Source of the DNA: Microbacterium sp. SY138
GTDB taxonomy: Bacteria > Actinomycetota > Actinomycetes > Actinomycetales > Microbacteriaceae
DNA length: 64,000 nucleotides
NCBI RefSeq assembly: GCF_039729145.1
Contig: NZ_CP155793.1
Location: 1,364,001 to 1,428,000 of the forward strand
Direction of reading: 5' to 3'
The notes under the pieces were generated by a model that searched no databases, had not been told where the DNA came from, and saw only the letters and a program-made list of their open reading frames with translations. Position numbers and translations under genes: made by a program. Below are positions 1 through 9,168 of the stretch, piece after piece (position 1 is the first letter of the stretch; each line of letters begins with the position of its first letter).

Positions 1-1689
1 GCCGAGGAGCGCGCCCTCCCGGACGACCGCGACGACGGTGTGGCCGTGCTCTTCTGCCCTGGCGATAGACTCGCGTGCGTCTGCACTCACGGGGATACCC
101 CGCGAGTACAGGAGCGCTGGACTTCCGACGATGACCTCACTGCCGTCGACGATGGCCGCCGCACCAAGTCCCGGGAACGCATGGAAACCAGAGGCTGTGG
201 GCGGTTCGAGCCCGTGATCCTGAGCAGCCTTCTCGATGGCGCGTGCGATCGCGTGTTCGGAACCGCGCTCGACGGCGGCTGCGAGCCTGATCGCATCGCG
301 CTCGTCGGCATCGATCGCGATGACGGCCGCGACGGACATGGCACCTGTGGTCAACGTCCCGGTCTTGTCGAGCACGACGGTGGTGATCGTTCCGCTGGAT
401 TCTAGGGCATCGTGGCCCTTGATGAGGATGCCGCGGCTCGCGCCGCGTCCGACGCCGACCATCAGCGCCGTCGGCGTCGCCAAGCCCAGTGCACACGGGC
501 ACGCGATGATCAGCACACTGATCGCCGTTCCGATGGTCTGGGCGAGCGGGGATCCGGCCCACGCCCATCCGGCGCCGACGATGATCGACAGCACGATGAC
601 GCCGGGGACGAACCAGACCGTGATGCGGTCGACCACGGTCTGCACGCGCGCCTTGCGCGCCTGCGCCTGTTCTGCCAGATAGGCCATCTGAGCGAGACGC
701 GTGTGCGTGCCGACCGCAGTGGCGGTCACGGCAATGCGATTGTCCGTGCTGATCGTGCCACCGACCACTGCCGACCCGGGGAACACCGTGGTGGGCAGGG
801 GCTCTCCCGTCATCATGCTCGTGTCCACCGCCGCGGTGCCGTCGAGGACGATGCCGTCCGCGGCGATCGTCTCGCCGGGCCTCACGACGAAGGTGTCATC
901 CACCCGGAGCTGCTCGACCGGCACGCGGGACTCGATGCCCTCGCGCACGATGCGCACGTGAGTGGCCGCGAGAGCGTTGAGCGCCCCCAGAACGTCTCCC
1001 GCTCGACGTCGTGAGCGCGTTTCGAAGTACCGCCCCGACAGCTGGAGTGTCGTCATCCCGGCCGCGACGTCGAGGTAGACGGCATCCGCGCCTGTCGGCG
1101 TCGCGCCGAACCCGAGCCAGAATCCGCTGCCGGAGTTGTGCCCGATGTCGAAGATCAGGGTGGCGATGGCCCAGCCGAAGGAGGCAACGATCCCAAGAGA
1201 GACGAGAGTGTCCATGCTGACCTGACGATGCCGCAGGTTCCGCAGCGTCGCACGATGGAACGGCCATGCCGCCCAAGTGACGATCGGTACGGTGAGGAGC
1301 ACACAGAGCCATTCCCAACCCGGAAAGCGCCACTGGGGAACGAGCGCGAGCACGATGGTGATGTCCATCAGCGGTACCGTCAGGAACGCGGCGAGGATGA
1401 GGCGTCGCCGCAGCGCGGTGATCCGCGACTCGGTGGTGCGTCGGGACCAGGCATCGTCAGAGCCCTGACGTACGTGCGCACCGTAGCCCGCGTCCTCGAT
1501 TCGGGACACTGCAGCGCCTAGATCGTGCGACGGCAACCCGACGATTACGGCTCGCTCTGTGGCGTAGTTCACCGACGCGTGGACACCGTCGAGCTTGTTC
1601 AAAGTGCGTTCGACCCGCGCAGCGCAGGCGGCGCAGGTCATGCCGGAGATATCCAGCTCGATGGGCGGGGTCATTTCTACAGCGGTCAT
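1..1689 (-). CDS. copA: Copper-exporting P-type ATPase CopA (partial, C-terminus outside window)
   Basis: This P1B-type ATPase would pump Cu(I) out across the cytoplasmic membrane. The visible 563 residues include an N-terminal HMA metal-binding domain (GMTCAAC, Cys19 and Cys22), the transmembrane CPC motif (about 397-399, typical of the Cu(I)/Ag(I) group) and the phosphorylation motif DKTGT at Asp441. The reading frame is open to base 1, so the rest of the nucleotide-binding domain and the last two helices lie outside the window. The ATG at 1689 overlaps the stop of the upstream CopD/CtaG gene as ATGA, which implies translational coupling. It is a separate copy from the complete CopA at 16249-18522. 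Confidence 0.95.
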   Translation of the reverse strand, partial: MTAVEMTPPIELDISGMTCAACAARVERTLNKLDGVHASVNYATERAVIVGLPSHDLGAAVSRIEDAGYGAHVRQGSDDAWSRRTTESRITALRRRLILAAFLTVPLMDITIVLALVPQWRFPGWEWLCVLLTVPIVTWAAWPFHRATLRNLRHRQVSMDTLVSLGIVASFGWAIATLIFDIGHNSGSGFWLGFGATPTGADAVYLDVAAGMTTLQLSGRYFETRSRRRAGDVLGALNALAATHVRIVREGIESRVPVEQLRVDDTFVVRPGETIAADGIVLDGTAAVDTSMMTGEPLPTTVFPGSAVVGGTISTDNRIAVTATAVGTHTRLAQMAYLAEQAQARKARVQTVVDRITVWFVPGVIVLSIIVGAGWAWAGSPLAQTIGTAISVLIIACPCALGLATPTALMVGVGRGASRGILIKGHDALESSGTITTVVLDKTGTLTTGAMSVAAVIAIDADERDAIRLAAAVERGSEHAIARAIEKAAQDHGLEPPTASGFHAFPGLGAAAIVDGSEVIVGSPALLYSRGIPVSADARESIARAEEHGHTVVAVVREGALLG

Positions 1690-3761
1690 CGTTCTTCCCC
1701 GCCCCTCTCATCGGCAGTGCTCCGGGTGTTCGAGAGCCGGGCCAGCATGGCGTTGTATTGATCGAAATCGGGATCCAGGCCGGCATCCATGTGGCGGTCC
1801 TTGCGGCGGGCCTCTCGGCTGTCCTGACGCGCCCACTGGATGCCGAGGATGATCACCACGATCATCAGCGGGATCTCGCCCCCGGCCCAGGCGACGCCGC
1901 CGCCCATCGCCTGAGAGGCCGGGAGATCGGCCCAGGGCATGGAGAGATACCGGTAGAAGTTCTCGGCGATGAGCGTATCGCCGCCGCTGCCGGTCATCAG
2001 GATGACGCCGAAGAACGCGTGGAACGGCATGGCTGCGAGAACGAACCCGAGTTTGCCGACGTGAGGAAGAGATCGAGGAGGCTTGTCGATGCCGATGATC
2101 AGGCTGTAGTACAGGTATCCCACGACGAGGAAGTGCACGTTCATCAACTGATGACCCCAGTGGAAGCGCATCAGCTCGCCGAAGAGCCCGGTCAGATACA
2201 GGCCGTAGTAGGAGCCCACGAACAGCACGAACACGAGGAGCGGGTTGTACAAAAAGTGCAGTACCCGCCATTTCAATACCCGCGTGAGCCACTCGTGTGC
2301 TCCAGCGAGCGGTCCGCCTGCGCTGGTGGCACGCAGCAGCAGGGTGACGACACCACCGAGGGTGAGGATTGCCGGTGCGAGCATGTTCAAGCTCATGTGC
2401 ACGATCATGTGCACTCCGAAGTCCGCCCCGGAATACTTGCCGAAGCCCGAGCTCGTGGCGATCACTACCAGCGTCCAGCCGACAATCCATGCGGCCGTGC
2501 GTCCGGCCGGCCACCGGTCGCCGCGGCGCGACAGCATCCGCACCGCCACCAGATAGACGCTCACCGCCGCCGCGGAGACACCGACGAAGAGAAGGTTCGG
2601 GCGCCACTGTGTCAGTAGCGCCGTCATCCCCGGCGCCTCGGGCAGGTCGAATCCCAGAAACACCTGCGAGATGCTGGTCGGGACGAAGTACTGTGGCGGC
2701 GGCTCGCGCGTCATCGCCACGGAAACGCCGATCCAGCCCGCCACCGCGAATCCGGAGACGAGAAGCAAACCATAGATCCGGCTTTCGCGCAGCACTCCGC
2801 GCCGTACCCACACCATGTACAGTGCCGCTGCGACGATGATCGCCGCCAGGCACAGCCATCGTGCCAGCATGAGCCCGCCCGTCACGGAGTCGAAGAGGCC
2901 TGTGCCTGCAAGCTTGAACACCGTCAGCACGCCCTCGGTGACGACGATCACCGGGACAGCGATCATCGCGATTGCGGCGGTCCGGCGCAGCGTCGGGATC
3001 GCGATCAGCCGCCCAGACATCGATCGCACGAGCAGCACGGCGAGAACACCGAAGAACAGGACGACGCCGATGGTCTGGAAAACAGCGGCGTCGCCGCCGA
3101 AATCATGATTCGGGCCCACCAACACCTGACCCGACACCACGGGAGCAAGCGCTCCGATCATTGCTGCCCCCATCGGCACCAGCAGTCCTGTCCACCGCGC
3201 CGCAACGAAAGAAGCAAAGAAGACGACGGTCGAGGCGAGGAACGCGACGGTCCACGCTTTCGGCGCATCTGAAGCGCTCCAGAGGAATGGCAGCGCATTC
3301 GGCTCGGCGAGGCGCTCTACAGAGACGCCGTTGGCGTCGAAGGCCGTGAAGACGACGAGCAGTCCCGCACAGCCAGACCACAGGCCCGCCGCTACACGCA
3401 ACACCGTGATCTCCAGCGACTCCTCCACCGTGCGTGTCGCCCTCGACGTTCCCACCCGGAGGAACAGGGCATATGCCAGCGCTCCGATTGTCACGAGTGC
3501 CGACGTCTCCGCCGCGCTGCGCAACACGGATGTGCTGACCCCGGTCAACAGACCGGGAAAACTCCGAAAGAGACGGTCGTACGGCGCAGCCCCTTGAAAC
3601 ACGGTGACCAGAACGGGCAACCCGATGATCAACACGGCCGCTATCGTCGCGCTGATCATCACCACCGTGACGCTTCGCGGCACTACCCTCGCCTCGCTGC
3701 CCGCCTCCGAGACTGCGCCGCTCTTCTGGGCATGTTCGTTGTATCGAATGTCTTCTGCCAT
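1686..3761 (-). CDS. CopD / CtaG (caa3 assembly) fusion membrane protein
   Basis: This is a 691-residue polytopic membrane protein. The N-terminal half (about 30-350) has the hydrophobic pattern of CopD, a family linked to copper uptake or resistance. The C-terminal half (about 370-640) matches the CtaG/caa3-type cytochrome oxidase assembly family, with conserved motifs such as FGVHMIVHMSLNML and a His-rich MRFHWGHQLMNVHFLVVGYLYY stretch of putative metal-binding histidines. Such CopD-CtaG fusions are common in actinobacteria. It is the first gene of a minus-strand operon with the CopA ATPase, sharing a 4-base ATGA overlap. The start at 3761 is preceded by GGAGG 12 bases upstream. Copper transport or delivery is family knowledge; the substrate is not visible in the sequence. 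Confidence 0.9.
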   Translation of the reverse strand: MAEDIRYNEHAQKSGAVSEAGSEARVVPRSVTVVMISATIAAVLIIGLPVLVTVFQGAAPYDRLFRSFPGLLTGVSTSVLRSAAETSALVTIGALAYALFLRVGTSRATRTVEESLEITVLRVAAGLWSGCAGLLVVFTAFDANGVSVERLAEPNALPFLWSASDAPKAWTVAFLASTVVFFASFVAARWTGLLVPMGAAMIGALAPVVSGQVLVGPNHDFGGDAAVFQTIGVVLFFGVLAVLLVRSMSGRLIAIPTLRRTAAIAMIAVPVIVVTEGVLTVFKLAGTGLFDSVTGGLMLARWLCLAAIIVAAALYMVWVRRGVLRESRIYGLLLVSGFAVAGWIGVSVAMTREPPPQYFVPTSISQVFLGFDLPEAPGMTALLTQWRPNLLFVGVSAAAVSVYLVAVRMLSRRGDRWPAGRTAAWIVGWTLVVIATSSGFGKYSGADFGVHMIVHMSLNMLAPAILTLGGVVTLLLRATSAGGPLAGAHEWLTRVLKWRVLHFLYNPLLVFVLFVGSYYGLYLTGLFGELMRFHWGHQLMNVHFLVVGYLYYSLIIGIDKPPRSLPHVGKLGFVLAAMPFHAFFGVILMTGSGGDTLIAENFYRYLSMPWADLPASQAMGGGVAWAGGEIPLMIVVIILGIQWARQDSREARRKDRHMDAGLDPDFDQYNAMLARLSNTRSTADERGGEER

Positions 3762-3960
3762 TCTGTCCAGTTACCTCCACGACGCGGCAGGAGGGAGAAC
3801 GCACATGTCGCCGTCGCCCCTACCGGCCAGGGCGCAGCACGAAGGCAATCCGTCGACAACGCCTGTTGCGTGCCACCGCCGATCGCTTCCTGCACCCGGA
3901 CAGCTGCGGTCAAATCGCTCGTTCTCATCACCGCAATTCGATGATACCCCCCATTGTCGA

Positions 3961-3974
3961 TAGATCAGCATCTA
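3961..3974. promoter_or_regulatory. Inverted repeat, candidate CmtR operator
   Basis: TAGAT-CAGC-ATCTA is a perfect inverted repeat 15 bases upstream of the cmtR start and overlapping a TAGTGT-like -10 element. Its position in the divergent region between cmtR and the copD/copA operon fits an autoregulatory operator. Binding is inferred from position only. Confidence 0.45.
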
Positions 3975-3989
3975 GTGTATGGTCACCCT

Positions 3990-4352
3990 ATGCTGACTAT
4001 TGCCTCACGTGTGGACGCGATGAATCGACTCGGCCGTGCCATGGCCGATCAGACCCGATCTCGGATCCTGCTGTCTCTGCTCGAGTCCCCGGGTTACCCT
4101 GCTGTGCTGGCACGCGACCTCGGCCTCACACGCACGAACGTGTCCAACCATCTTGCCTGCCTACGCGGGTGCGGCATCGTCGTCGCCGAGCCCGAAGGGC
4201 GGCAGACACGGTACGAGATCGCCGATCCGCATCTCGGCGTCGCCCTCGGCGCACTGGTCGACGTCACCCTCGCCATCGACGAGAGCGAGGAGTGCATCGA
4301 CCCCGAGTGCACGACACCCGGGTGCGGTGCCGCCGCGATTACGGCCTTCTAG
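3990..4352 (+). CDS. cmtR: CmtR-type ArsR/SmtB metal sensor (Cd/Pb)
   Basis: This 120-residue winged-helix repressor is close in sequence to Mycobacterium tuberculosis CmtR. Starting at the ATG at 3990 places cysteines at 57, 61 and 102, exactly the numbering of the three Cd/Pb ligands of M. tuberculosis CmtR. That supports this start over the in-frame ATG at 3954. The recognition helix reads TRTNVSNHLACLRGCG. The C-terminal tail adds further cysteines (ECIDPECTTPGCG) that could extend metal binding. The gene precedes a CtpG-like ATPase by 72 bases, the same pairing as cmtR and ctpG in mycobacteria. It probably represses the pair and releases DNA when Cd(II) or Pb(II) binds. Confidence 0.93.
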   Translation: MLTIASRVDAMNRLGRAMADQTRSRILLSLLESPGYPAVLARDLGLTRTNVSNHLACLRGCGIVVAEPEGRQTRYEIADPHLGVALGALVDVTLAIDESEECIDPECTTPGCGAAAITAF

Positions 4353-4424
4353 AGCACGTCGCTGCCAGACGCATCGCGAAGTCGATCGTGCCCAGAAACA
4401 GAGAACCCGACGAATGGAGACGCG

Positions 4425-6485
4425 ATGAGCGCCGAATGCTGCGACCTTGATGAGCCTGCGCCGAGGAAGGAATCACCGAAGCCCTCGGACACGGATGGTC
4501 GTCAACCGGACGGGGAAGGGGATGCGTGCTGCGGGCCCGCGCTCCCTCCGCTGTTCGGCAGCGGCCAGGCCGCCGACGAGCCTACGTCGCGGCCACGATG
4601 GTGGCGAGACATCGCCCTGCTGCCGTCGGCCCTGTCCGGCCTCACCCTCGCCGTCGGATACGGGCTGGAGTGGGGCGGCGTCGCCGTGGGGGCGACGGCA
4701 CTGCAGTGGATCGCGCTCCTTGCAGGCGGATACACCTTCGTCCCGGGGACGATGCGACGGCTGATTCGCGGACGAATGGGCGTGGGACTGCTCATGACGA
4801 TCGCCGCTGCCGGTGCCGTGCTCCTCGGTCACGTCGGGGAGGCGGCCGCCCTCGCCTTCCTGTTCTCCCTCGCCGAGGCGCTGGAAGATCGTGCCATGGA
4901 TCGAGCGAAGGAGGGCCTGCGGGCGTTGTTGTCGCTGATACCGGAGACCACGCGCGTATCGCGGTTCGGCAGAGAGGAGATGGTTCTCGTCACCGACGTG
5001 CGGGAGCGGGATGTCCTCGTCGTTGGCGCCGGCGAACGGGTCGCCACTGACGGTGTCGTCGTCAGCGGCTCCTCGAGCCTCGACACGTCTGCCGTGACGG
5101 GTGAGTCCATCCCTGTGCCCGCCCGCCCCGGCGACCCGATCCCCGCAGGTGCGGTCAACGGCTCCGGCACGCTGCGGATCGAAGCGACCGCCGACGGCAG
5201 GGACAATTCGCTCACTCAGATCGTGGCGCTGGTGCAGCAGGCGCACGCACGCAAGGGGGAGCGTGCGCGGCTCGCGGACCGGATCGCCCGCCCACTGGTG
5301 CCGACAGTGCTCGTCGTCGCCGCGTTGGTCGGAGTCTTCGGATTCATCGTCGGCGACCCGACCACCTGGATCGAGCGGGCTCTGGTCGTCCTGGTGGCCG
5401 CGTCCCCGTGCGCACTGGCGATTGCCGTGCCGGTCACGGTGATCAGCGCTATCGGCTCCGCGTCGAAGTACGGGGTGGTCATCAAGTCCGGGCAGGCGTT
5501 CGAACAGCTGGGGACCATCCGCATCGTCGCGTTCGACAAGACCGGAACCCTCACCCGCAACACGCCTCAGATCGTGGAAGTCGTCGCCAGCGGACGCACG
5601 CAGGAGCAGGTTCTCTCCCTCGCTGCCGCGCTGGAGTCCTCCAGCACCCATCCTCTCGCGTCCGCGATCCTCGCCGCCGCTCCGGGCGTCCAGCCGGGGC
5701 GCGACGTCGAGGAGGATGCCGGGAGCGGACTGACAGGATACGTCGACGGCACCCGGGTGAGAGTCGGAAGCACCCGCTGGATCGATCCCGGCACGCATCG
5801 CGAAGTCGCCGAGAACATGGCGGAACAGGGTATGACGGTTGTCGTCGTGGAAGCGGACGGGCGATTCGCCGGACTCATCGGCGTGCGTGATGAACTGCGG
5901 CCTGAGTCGGCGGAGACCGTCCGGCTGATGGCGGAGATGGGGATCGAGACGGCGATGCTCACCGGTGACAACAGTCGCACGGCCCGCGCGATCGCCGCTG
6001 AGGCGCGCATCGCGGACGTTCGGGCCGAACTGCTGCCGACGGACAAGGCCGATGCCGTCATGTCTCTGGCAGTGAGGTCCCCTGTGGCTATGGTCGGCGA
6101 TGGCATCAACGACGCGCCTGCCCTGGCGTCCGCCACCGTGGGGATCGCTATGGGCGTCCAAGGCTCTGCGGCAGCGATCGAATCCGCCGACGTCGCCTTC
6201 ACCGGCCACGATCTCAGGCTCATCCCCGGGGCGCTCTCCCATGCGCGGCGCGGAAGACGGATCATGACGTGGAACATCGGCCTCGCCCTGGCGATCATCG
6301 TCGTCCTCTTCCCGCTCGCACTGTTCGGAGTTCTCGGTCTGGCCGGTGTCGTCCTCGTGCACGAGATCGCCGAGGTGCTCGTCATCCTGAACGGCGTCCG
6401 CGCCGCTCGCCGGCCGTCCGTAGCACGGAAGCTCGACCCGCCGACCGCCGTGCCGACGCGCGAACGGGAGCGCGTCGGGGCCTGA
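4425..6485 (+). CDS. CtpG-like heavy-metal P-type ATPase (SPC group)
   Basis: This 686-residue P1B ATPase has SPC (Ser327-Pro-Cys329) in the place of CPC, DKTGT with Asp371 as phosphoacceptor, the GDGINDAPALA hinge and a late-helix VHEIAEVLVILNG segment (His646, Glu647). SPC with a conserved His-Glu pair marks the P1B-4 group (Co, Cd, Zn, Fe). There is no GMTCxxC domain. Instead the first 40 residues carry two Cys-Cys pairs (ECCD and ACCG) that may bind soft metals. Together with the upstream CmtR-type sensor, this points to Cd/Pb export. A strong hairpin follows at 6508-6545. Confidence 0.92.
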   Translation: MSAECCDLDEPAPRKESPKPSDTDGRQPDGEGDACCGPALPPLFGSGQAADEPTSRPRWWRDIALLPSALSGLTLAVGYGLEWGGVAVGATALQWIALLAGGYTFVPGTMRRLIRGRMGVGLLMTIAAAGAVLLGHVGEAAALAFLFSLAEALEDRAMDRAKEGLRALLSLIPETTRVSRFGREEMVLVTDVRERDVLVVGAGERVATDGVVVSGSSSLDTSAVTGESIPVPARPGDPIPAGAVNGSGTLRIEATADGRDNSLTQIVALVQQAHARKGERARLADRIARPLVPTVLVVAALVGVFGFIVGDPTTWIERALVVLVAASPCALAIAVPVTVISAIGSASKYGVVIKSGQAFEQLGTIRIVAFDKTGTLTRNTPQIVEVVASGRTQEQVLSLAAALESSSTHPLASAILAAAPGVQPGRDVEEDAGSGLTGYVDGTRVRVGSTRWIDPGTHREVAENMAEQGMTVVVVEADGRFAGLIGVRDELRPESAETVRLMAEMGIETAMLTGDNSRTARAIAAEARIADVRAELLPTDKADAVMSLAVRSPVAMVGDGINDAPALASATVGIAMGVQGSAAAIESADVAFTGHDLRLIPGALSHARRGRRIMTWNIGLALAIIVVLFPLALFGVLGLAGVVLVHEIAEVLVILNGVRAARRPSVARKLDPPTAVPTRERERVGA

Positions 6486-6507
6486 CCTCGCCGTGACGGC
6501 GTTCGCT

Positions 6508-6545
6508 CATCGCACGCCCTGGACCATGCGTCGGGGCGTGCGATG
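6508..6545 (+). terminator. Terminator hairpin after the CtpG-like gene
   Basis: CATCGCACGCCC at 6508-6519 and GGGCGTGCGATG at 6534-6545 pair perfectly over 12 bp around a 14-nt loop. This starts 22 bases after the stop codon and suits an intrinsic terminator, although no U-run follows. Confidence 0.7.
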
Positions 6546-6547
6546 TC

Positions 6548-6831
6548 CTATGACGGCGCGCCATAGGGGATGATGACCGGTCGCGACGTCAGCGGATCGC
6601 TCACGGTGCTCGCAGAGACTTCGCACACGCGGTGAATGAGGTCTCTGGTGACCATCGACTCCGGCGCAAGCCCTCTTGAAGGATCCAACCCGAGCGAATG
6701 GTGGTGACATGCGTGGGCGTAACTGAAGTAGTAGTTGAGGTCGCCGCCCGTCAGCCCGTGAAAGATGCGCCTCCGGGCCCTGAAGGTGCGTCTTATGCTC
6801 CATTCTGAGCCGCGGGTCTCGAATAGCTTTG
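6548..6831. other. Gene-poor stretch with a possible minus-strand coding remnant
   Basis: No complete gene is supported here. The minus strand carries a continuous frame down to a stop at 6548. Its last roughly 85 codons, ending VIIPYGAPS, read more like protein than a random frame, with a segment HACHHHSLGL, but upstream the frame runs into the antisense of the next gene and offers no credible start. It may be the tail of a gene cut off when the oxidoreductase was acquired. Confidence 0.25.
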
Positions 6832-6851
6832 AGGTAAGCGTCACCTTACCT
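6832..6851. promoter_or_regulatory. Inverted repeat upstream of FAD oxidoreductase 1
   Basis: AGGTAAG at 6832-6838 and CTTACCT at 6845-6851 form a perfect 7-bp inverted repeat with a 6-base spacer. It ends 23 bases before the oxidoreductase start. It is a plausible operator. It superficially recalls the DtxR iron box but has the wrong spacing. Confidence 0.4.
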
Positions 6852-6874
6852 ACCTGAACGAAAGCGGGAAGAAT

Positions 6875-8026
6875 ATGACGAAGCACCGCGTACTCATCGT
6901 GGGAGCCGGATCCGCAGGAACGTCTGCCGCGCGAACGCTCGCATCGGTGCCCCAGATCGACCTCACTCTCGTTGCTCGTACCGGTGAAACGCCGTCGAAT
7001 CGCGTGTACGTGAAGGGCGTGGCGCACGGTCGCATCGGCCCCGAACAGATCGCCCTCCCACTCCCAGACGTCGCGGTGGTGAAAGACACCGTCATCTCGA
7101 TCGATCCCGTCGCGAAAGAGGCCCGACTCACCGCCGGTGCACAGCTAGAGTACGACTCCCTTATCGTCGCGACAGGCGGCGTCGCGCTCCCGCTGGACGT
7201 CGAGGTCCGCGTGATCGGCCATCCTTTAGGAGCGGACCGTGTGACCCCTCTGTACTCAGTCGAGGACGGAGTGCGGGTGAACGCGCTGCTCACAGCGAGT
7301 GGAGCGCCCCGCCGAGTCATCGTCTACGGTTCCGGCTTCACTGCGGCCGAGACAGTATCGGCGCTGCACGCGGACGGTCACGACGTCACCCTGGTGGCGC
7401 GCAGCGCACAGCCGGGGGCGTCGGCGTTCGGCATGGCGCTTGCGAGGGAGATCGCGGATGCGCATCGCGATCGCGTGTCCGTCCGTTTCGGGAGCGCGAT
7501 CGCGTCGGTGAGCGTGGCGGCCGAGCAGGTGAGCGTCCGGCTCGAGAACGAGGAGACGCTCGACGCGGACCTCATGATCGTCGCAGTCGGATCGGAACCG
7601 CAGGCGCCGCTCCCGTGGCCGAGCGGCGTCCCGGTCGATGAATGGGGGAGAGGCCCTGTCGGCGGCGTCTACGCGGCGGGCGGAGTGGCGACCTGGCGCG
7701 GAGCGGGGAACGAGAGCTGGCGGATCGACCACTGGGACGACAGCGCTGCGCAAGGAGAGCACGCGGCGCGAGTGCTGTTGTCGGACGTCGGCTTGGGTCC
7801 CGCGCAGGAGCCCTACGTGGCGCGAAGCTCGTGGGACGCACTCGTGTACGAGAAGGCGATCCGTGGGGTCGGAAGGACGGCACCGGCCCTCATCAAGGAT
7901 GTTCCGGACAGCGGGGGCGCCACGCTCCACGTGGACGCGGACGGAACATTGGTGGGAGTCTCCGCCATCGACGACGATGCGATCGAGAACTGGAGCGATC
8001 GCGTCGGCCAGCACATCGGGGGCTGA
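6875..8026 (+). CDS. FAD-dependent pyridine-nucleotide oxidoreductase, copy 1
   Basis: This 383-residue flavoprotein belongs to the rubredoxin/ferredoxin reductase-like group. It has an N-terminal FAD Rossmann motif (VLIVGAGSAGTSAA), an ATGG turn near residue 105, a second Rossmann fold for NAD(P)H (VIVYGSGFTAAETVSAL) and the late FAD motif GVYAAGGVA followed by WRIDHWDDSAAQGEHAA. There is no CxxxxC redox disulfide, so it is not a mercuric or dithiol reductase. Two clear paralogues lie at 19227 and 23734, all three inside metal-resistance genes. Its electron acceptor is unknown. It could serve a cupredoxin or thiol partner, or an oxidative-stress response. It ends 19 bases from a convergent CDF gene. 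Confidence 0.88.
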   Translation: MTKHRVLIVGAGSAGTSAARTLASVPQIDLTLVARTGETPSNRVYVKGVAHGRIGPEQIALPLPDVAVVKDTVISIDPVAKEARLTAGAQLEYDSLIVATGGVALPLDVEVRVIGHPLGADRVTPLYSVEDGVRVNALLTASGAPRRVIVYGSGFTAAETVSALHADGHDVTLVARSAQPGASAFGMALAREIADAHRDRVSVRFGSAIASVSVAAEQVSVRLENEETLDADLMIVAVGSEPQAPLPWPSGVPVDEWGRGPVGGVYAAGGVATWRGAGNESWRIDHWDDSAAQGEHAARVLLSDVGLGPAQEPYVARSSWDALVYEKAIRGVGRTAPALIKDVPDSGGATLHVDADGTLVGVSAIDDDAIENWSDRVGQHIGG

Positions 8027-8045
8027 GCGCACCGGGCGAACGCGA

Positions 8046-8990
8046 TCAAGGGTGCATCACGGCGTCGGGTTCGTCGTCGCCGATGTGCTCGGTCTCAATC
8101 TGGAACGTCGAATGCCGCACGGAGATCTCGAAGTGCTCGGCAACACACCTCTTCACTTCGCGGAGCATGTCGACCGCGTGCCCATCAGTGAAGCACTCGT
8201 CCTCGACGACGACGTGCGCCGTGATGGTGGTGAGTCCCGTGGCGACCGTCGACGCGTGAAGATCATGGACGCTCTTGACGTGATCCAGAGCGAGGATGTG
8301 CACCCGCACCTGATCCAAGTCCAATCCCTTCGGCGTGAACTCCATCAGCACACCGGTGGTCTCCCGCATCAGCATGAACGCTCGGGGCACGATGAGCGCC
8401 GCGATGAACAGGCCCGCGATCGCGTCGGCCTGCATGAACCCGGTTGTGGCGATCACGATGGAGGCCACGATCACGCCCAGTGATCCGAGCGCGTCGTTGA
8501 GGACTTCCAGGAACGCCGCGCGCATGTTGAAGTTCGCGCCTCGGCTGGAGGAGAGAATCATGATGGAGACGACGTTGGCGATCAATCCGACGATCCCGAA
8601 CACCAGCAGTTCCGCCGCAGGGACGTCCGGCGGCTCGAAGAGACGTTTGACCCCTTCCACAGCGGCGTATGTCCCGACGACGAGCAGCAGGGTTGACTGT
8701 CCGAGCGCCGCTATGACCTCGATGCGGCGGAATCCCCAGGTCCGGCGCGCGTTCGATGGGCGAAGCATCAGGGTCGCGGCGATGAGAGCGATCAGGAGAC
8801 CTGACGCATCGGTCACAGCGTGGGCGGTATCCGTCAGCAGCGCCAAGCTGCCGGTGACAATCGACCCCACAGCCTGCGCGACGACGATCGTGGCCGTGAT
8901 GCTGAAGGCGATGAGGAGCTTGCGGCGGTAGTCTCCGGCTTGTCCCACCGTCTCTTCGGTGACGATTGCGTGCTCGTGCCCTGCCCCCAC
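8046..8990 (-). CDS. Cation diffusion facilitator (CDF) metal exporter, copy 1
   Basis: This roughly 314-residue CDF protein has six predicted transmembrane helices followed by a cytoplasmic metal-sensing domain, with GLTTITAHVVVEDE and HSTFQIE near the end. Counting from the GTG at 8990, helix 2 carries His57 and Asp61 (HAVTD). In helix 5 the usual HxxxD zinc site is instead ExxxD (Glu162, Asp166). The GTG is preferred because GGAG lies 5 bases upstream. An in-frame ATG at 9050 would add 20 non-conserved residues. A terminator at 9116-9158 separates it from the neighbouring CDF gene, so it needs its own promoter. It probably exports Zn, Cd, Co or Mn in exchange for protons. Confidence 0.88.
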   Translation of the reverse strand: MGAGHEHAIVTEETVGQAGDYRRKLLIAFSITATIVVAQAVGSIVTGSLALLTDTAHAVTDASGLLIALIAATLMLRPSNARRTWGFRRIEVIAALGQSTLLLVVGTYAAVEGVKRLFEPPDVPAAELLVFGIVGLIANVVSIMILSSSRGANFNMRAAFLEVLNDALGSLGVIVASIVIATTGFMQADAIAGLFIAALIVPRAFMLMRETTGVLMEFTPKGLDLDQVRVHILALDHVKSVHDLHASTVATGLTTITAHVVVEDECFTDGHAVDMLREVKRCVAEHFEISVRHSTFQIETEHIGDDEPDAVMHP

Positions 8991-9115
8991 GTTGTCTCCT
9001 GCCGTCGTATCTGGCCCGCGTCGTCCGCATCCGTTTCGCACGCTAATCATCGCCTTGCGACGATGATATGCATTCGGATCGTGACGCGCAATTCCCGCAG
9101 CGGGATGACAACGCG

Positions 9116-9158
9116 TTGAAGGGGGCGGGTCCGCTTTCGCGGAACCCGCCCCCTTCAA
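9116..9158 (-). terminator. Strong intrinsic terminator between the two CDF genes
   Basis: TTGAAGGGGGCGGGT at 9116-9130 pairs perfectly over 15 bp with 9144-9158, and the loop holds an inner CCGC/GCGG stem. It lies just past the stop of the second CDF gene (9169) on the minus strand and ends the arsR-CDF transcript. Confidence 0.85.
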
Positions 9159-9168
9159 CACGGGCTGG

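Noticed and set aside
4473..6362. A 629-codon minus-strand open frame
   Set aside because: It is antisense to the CtpG-like ATPase. The plus-strand frame has all P-type ATPase motifs.
6832..6851. DtxR/IdeR iron box upstream of the first oxidoreductase
   Set aside because: The half-sites resemble AGGTTAG, but the 6-base spacer does not fit the 19-bp box. It is kept only as an unspecified inverted repeat.
6875..8026. Mercuric reductase identity for the FAD oxidoreductases
   Set aside because: None of the three copies has the CxxxxC disulfide, the C-terminal Cys pair or a mer operon around it.
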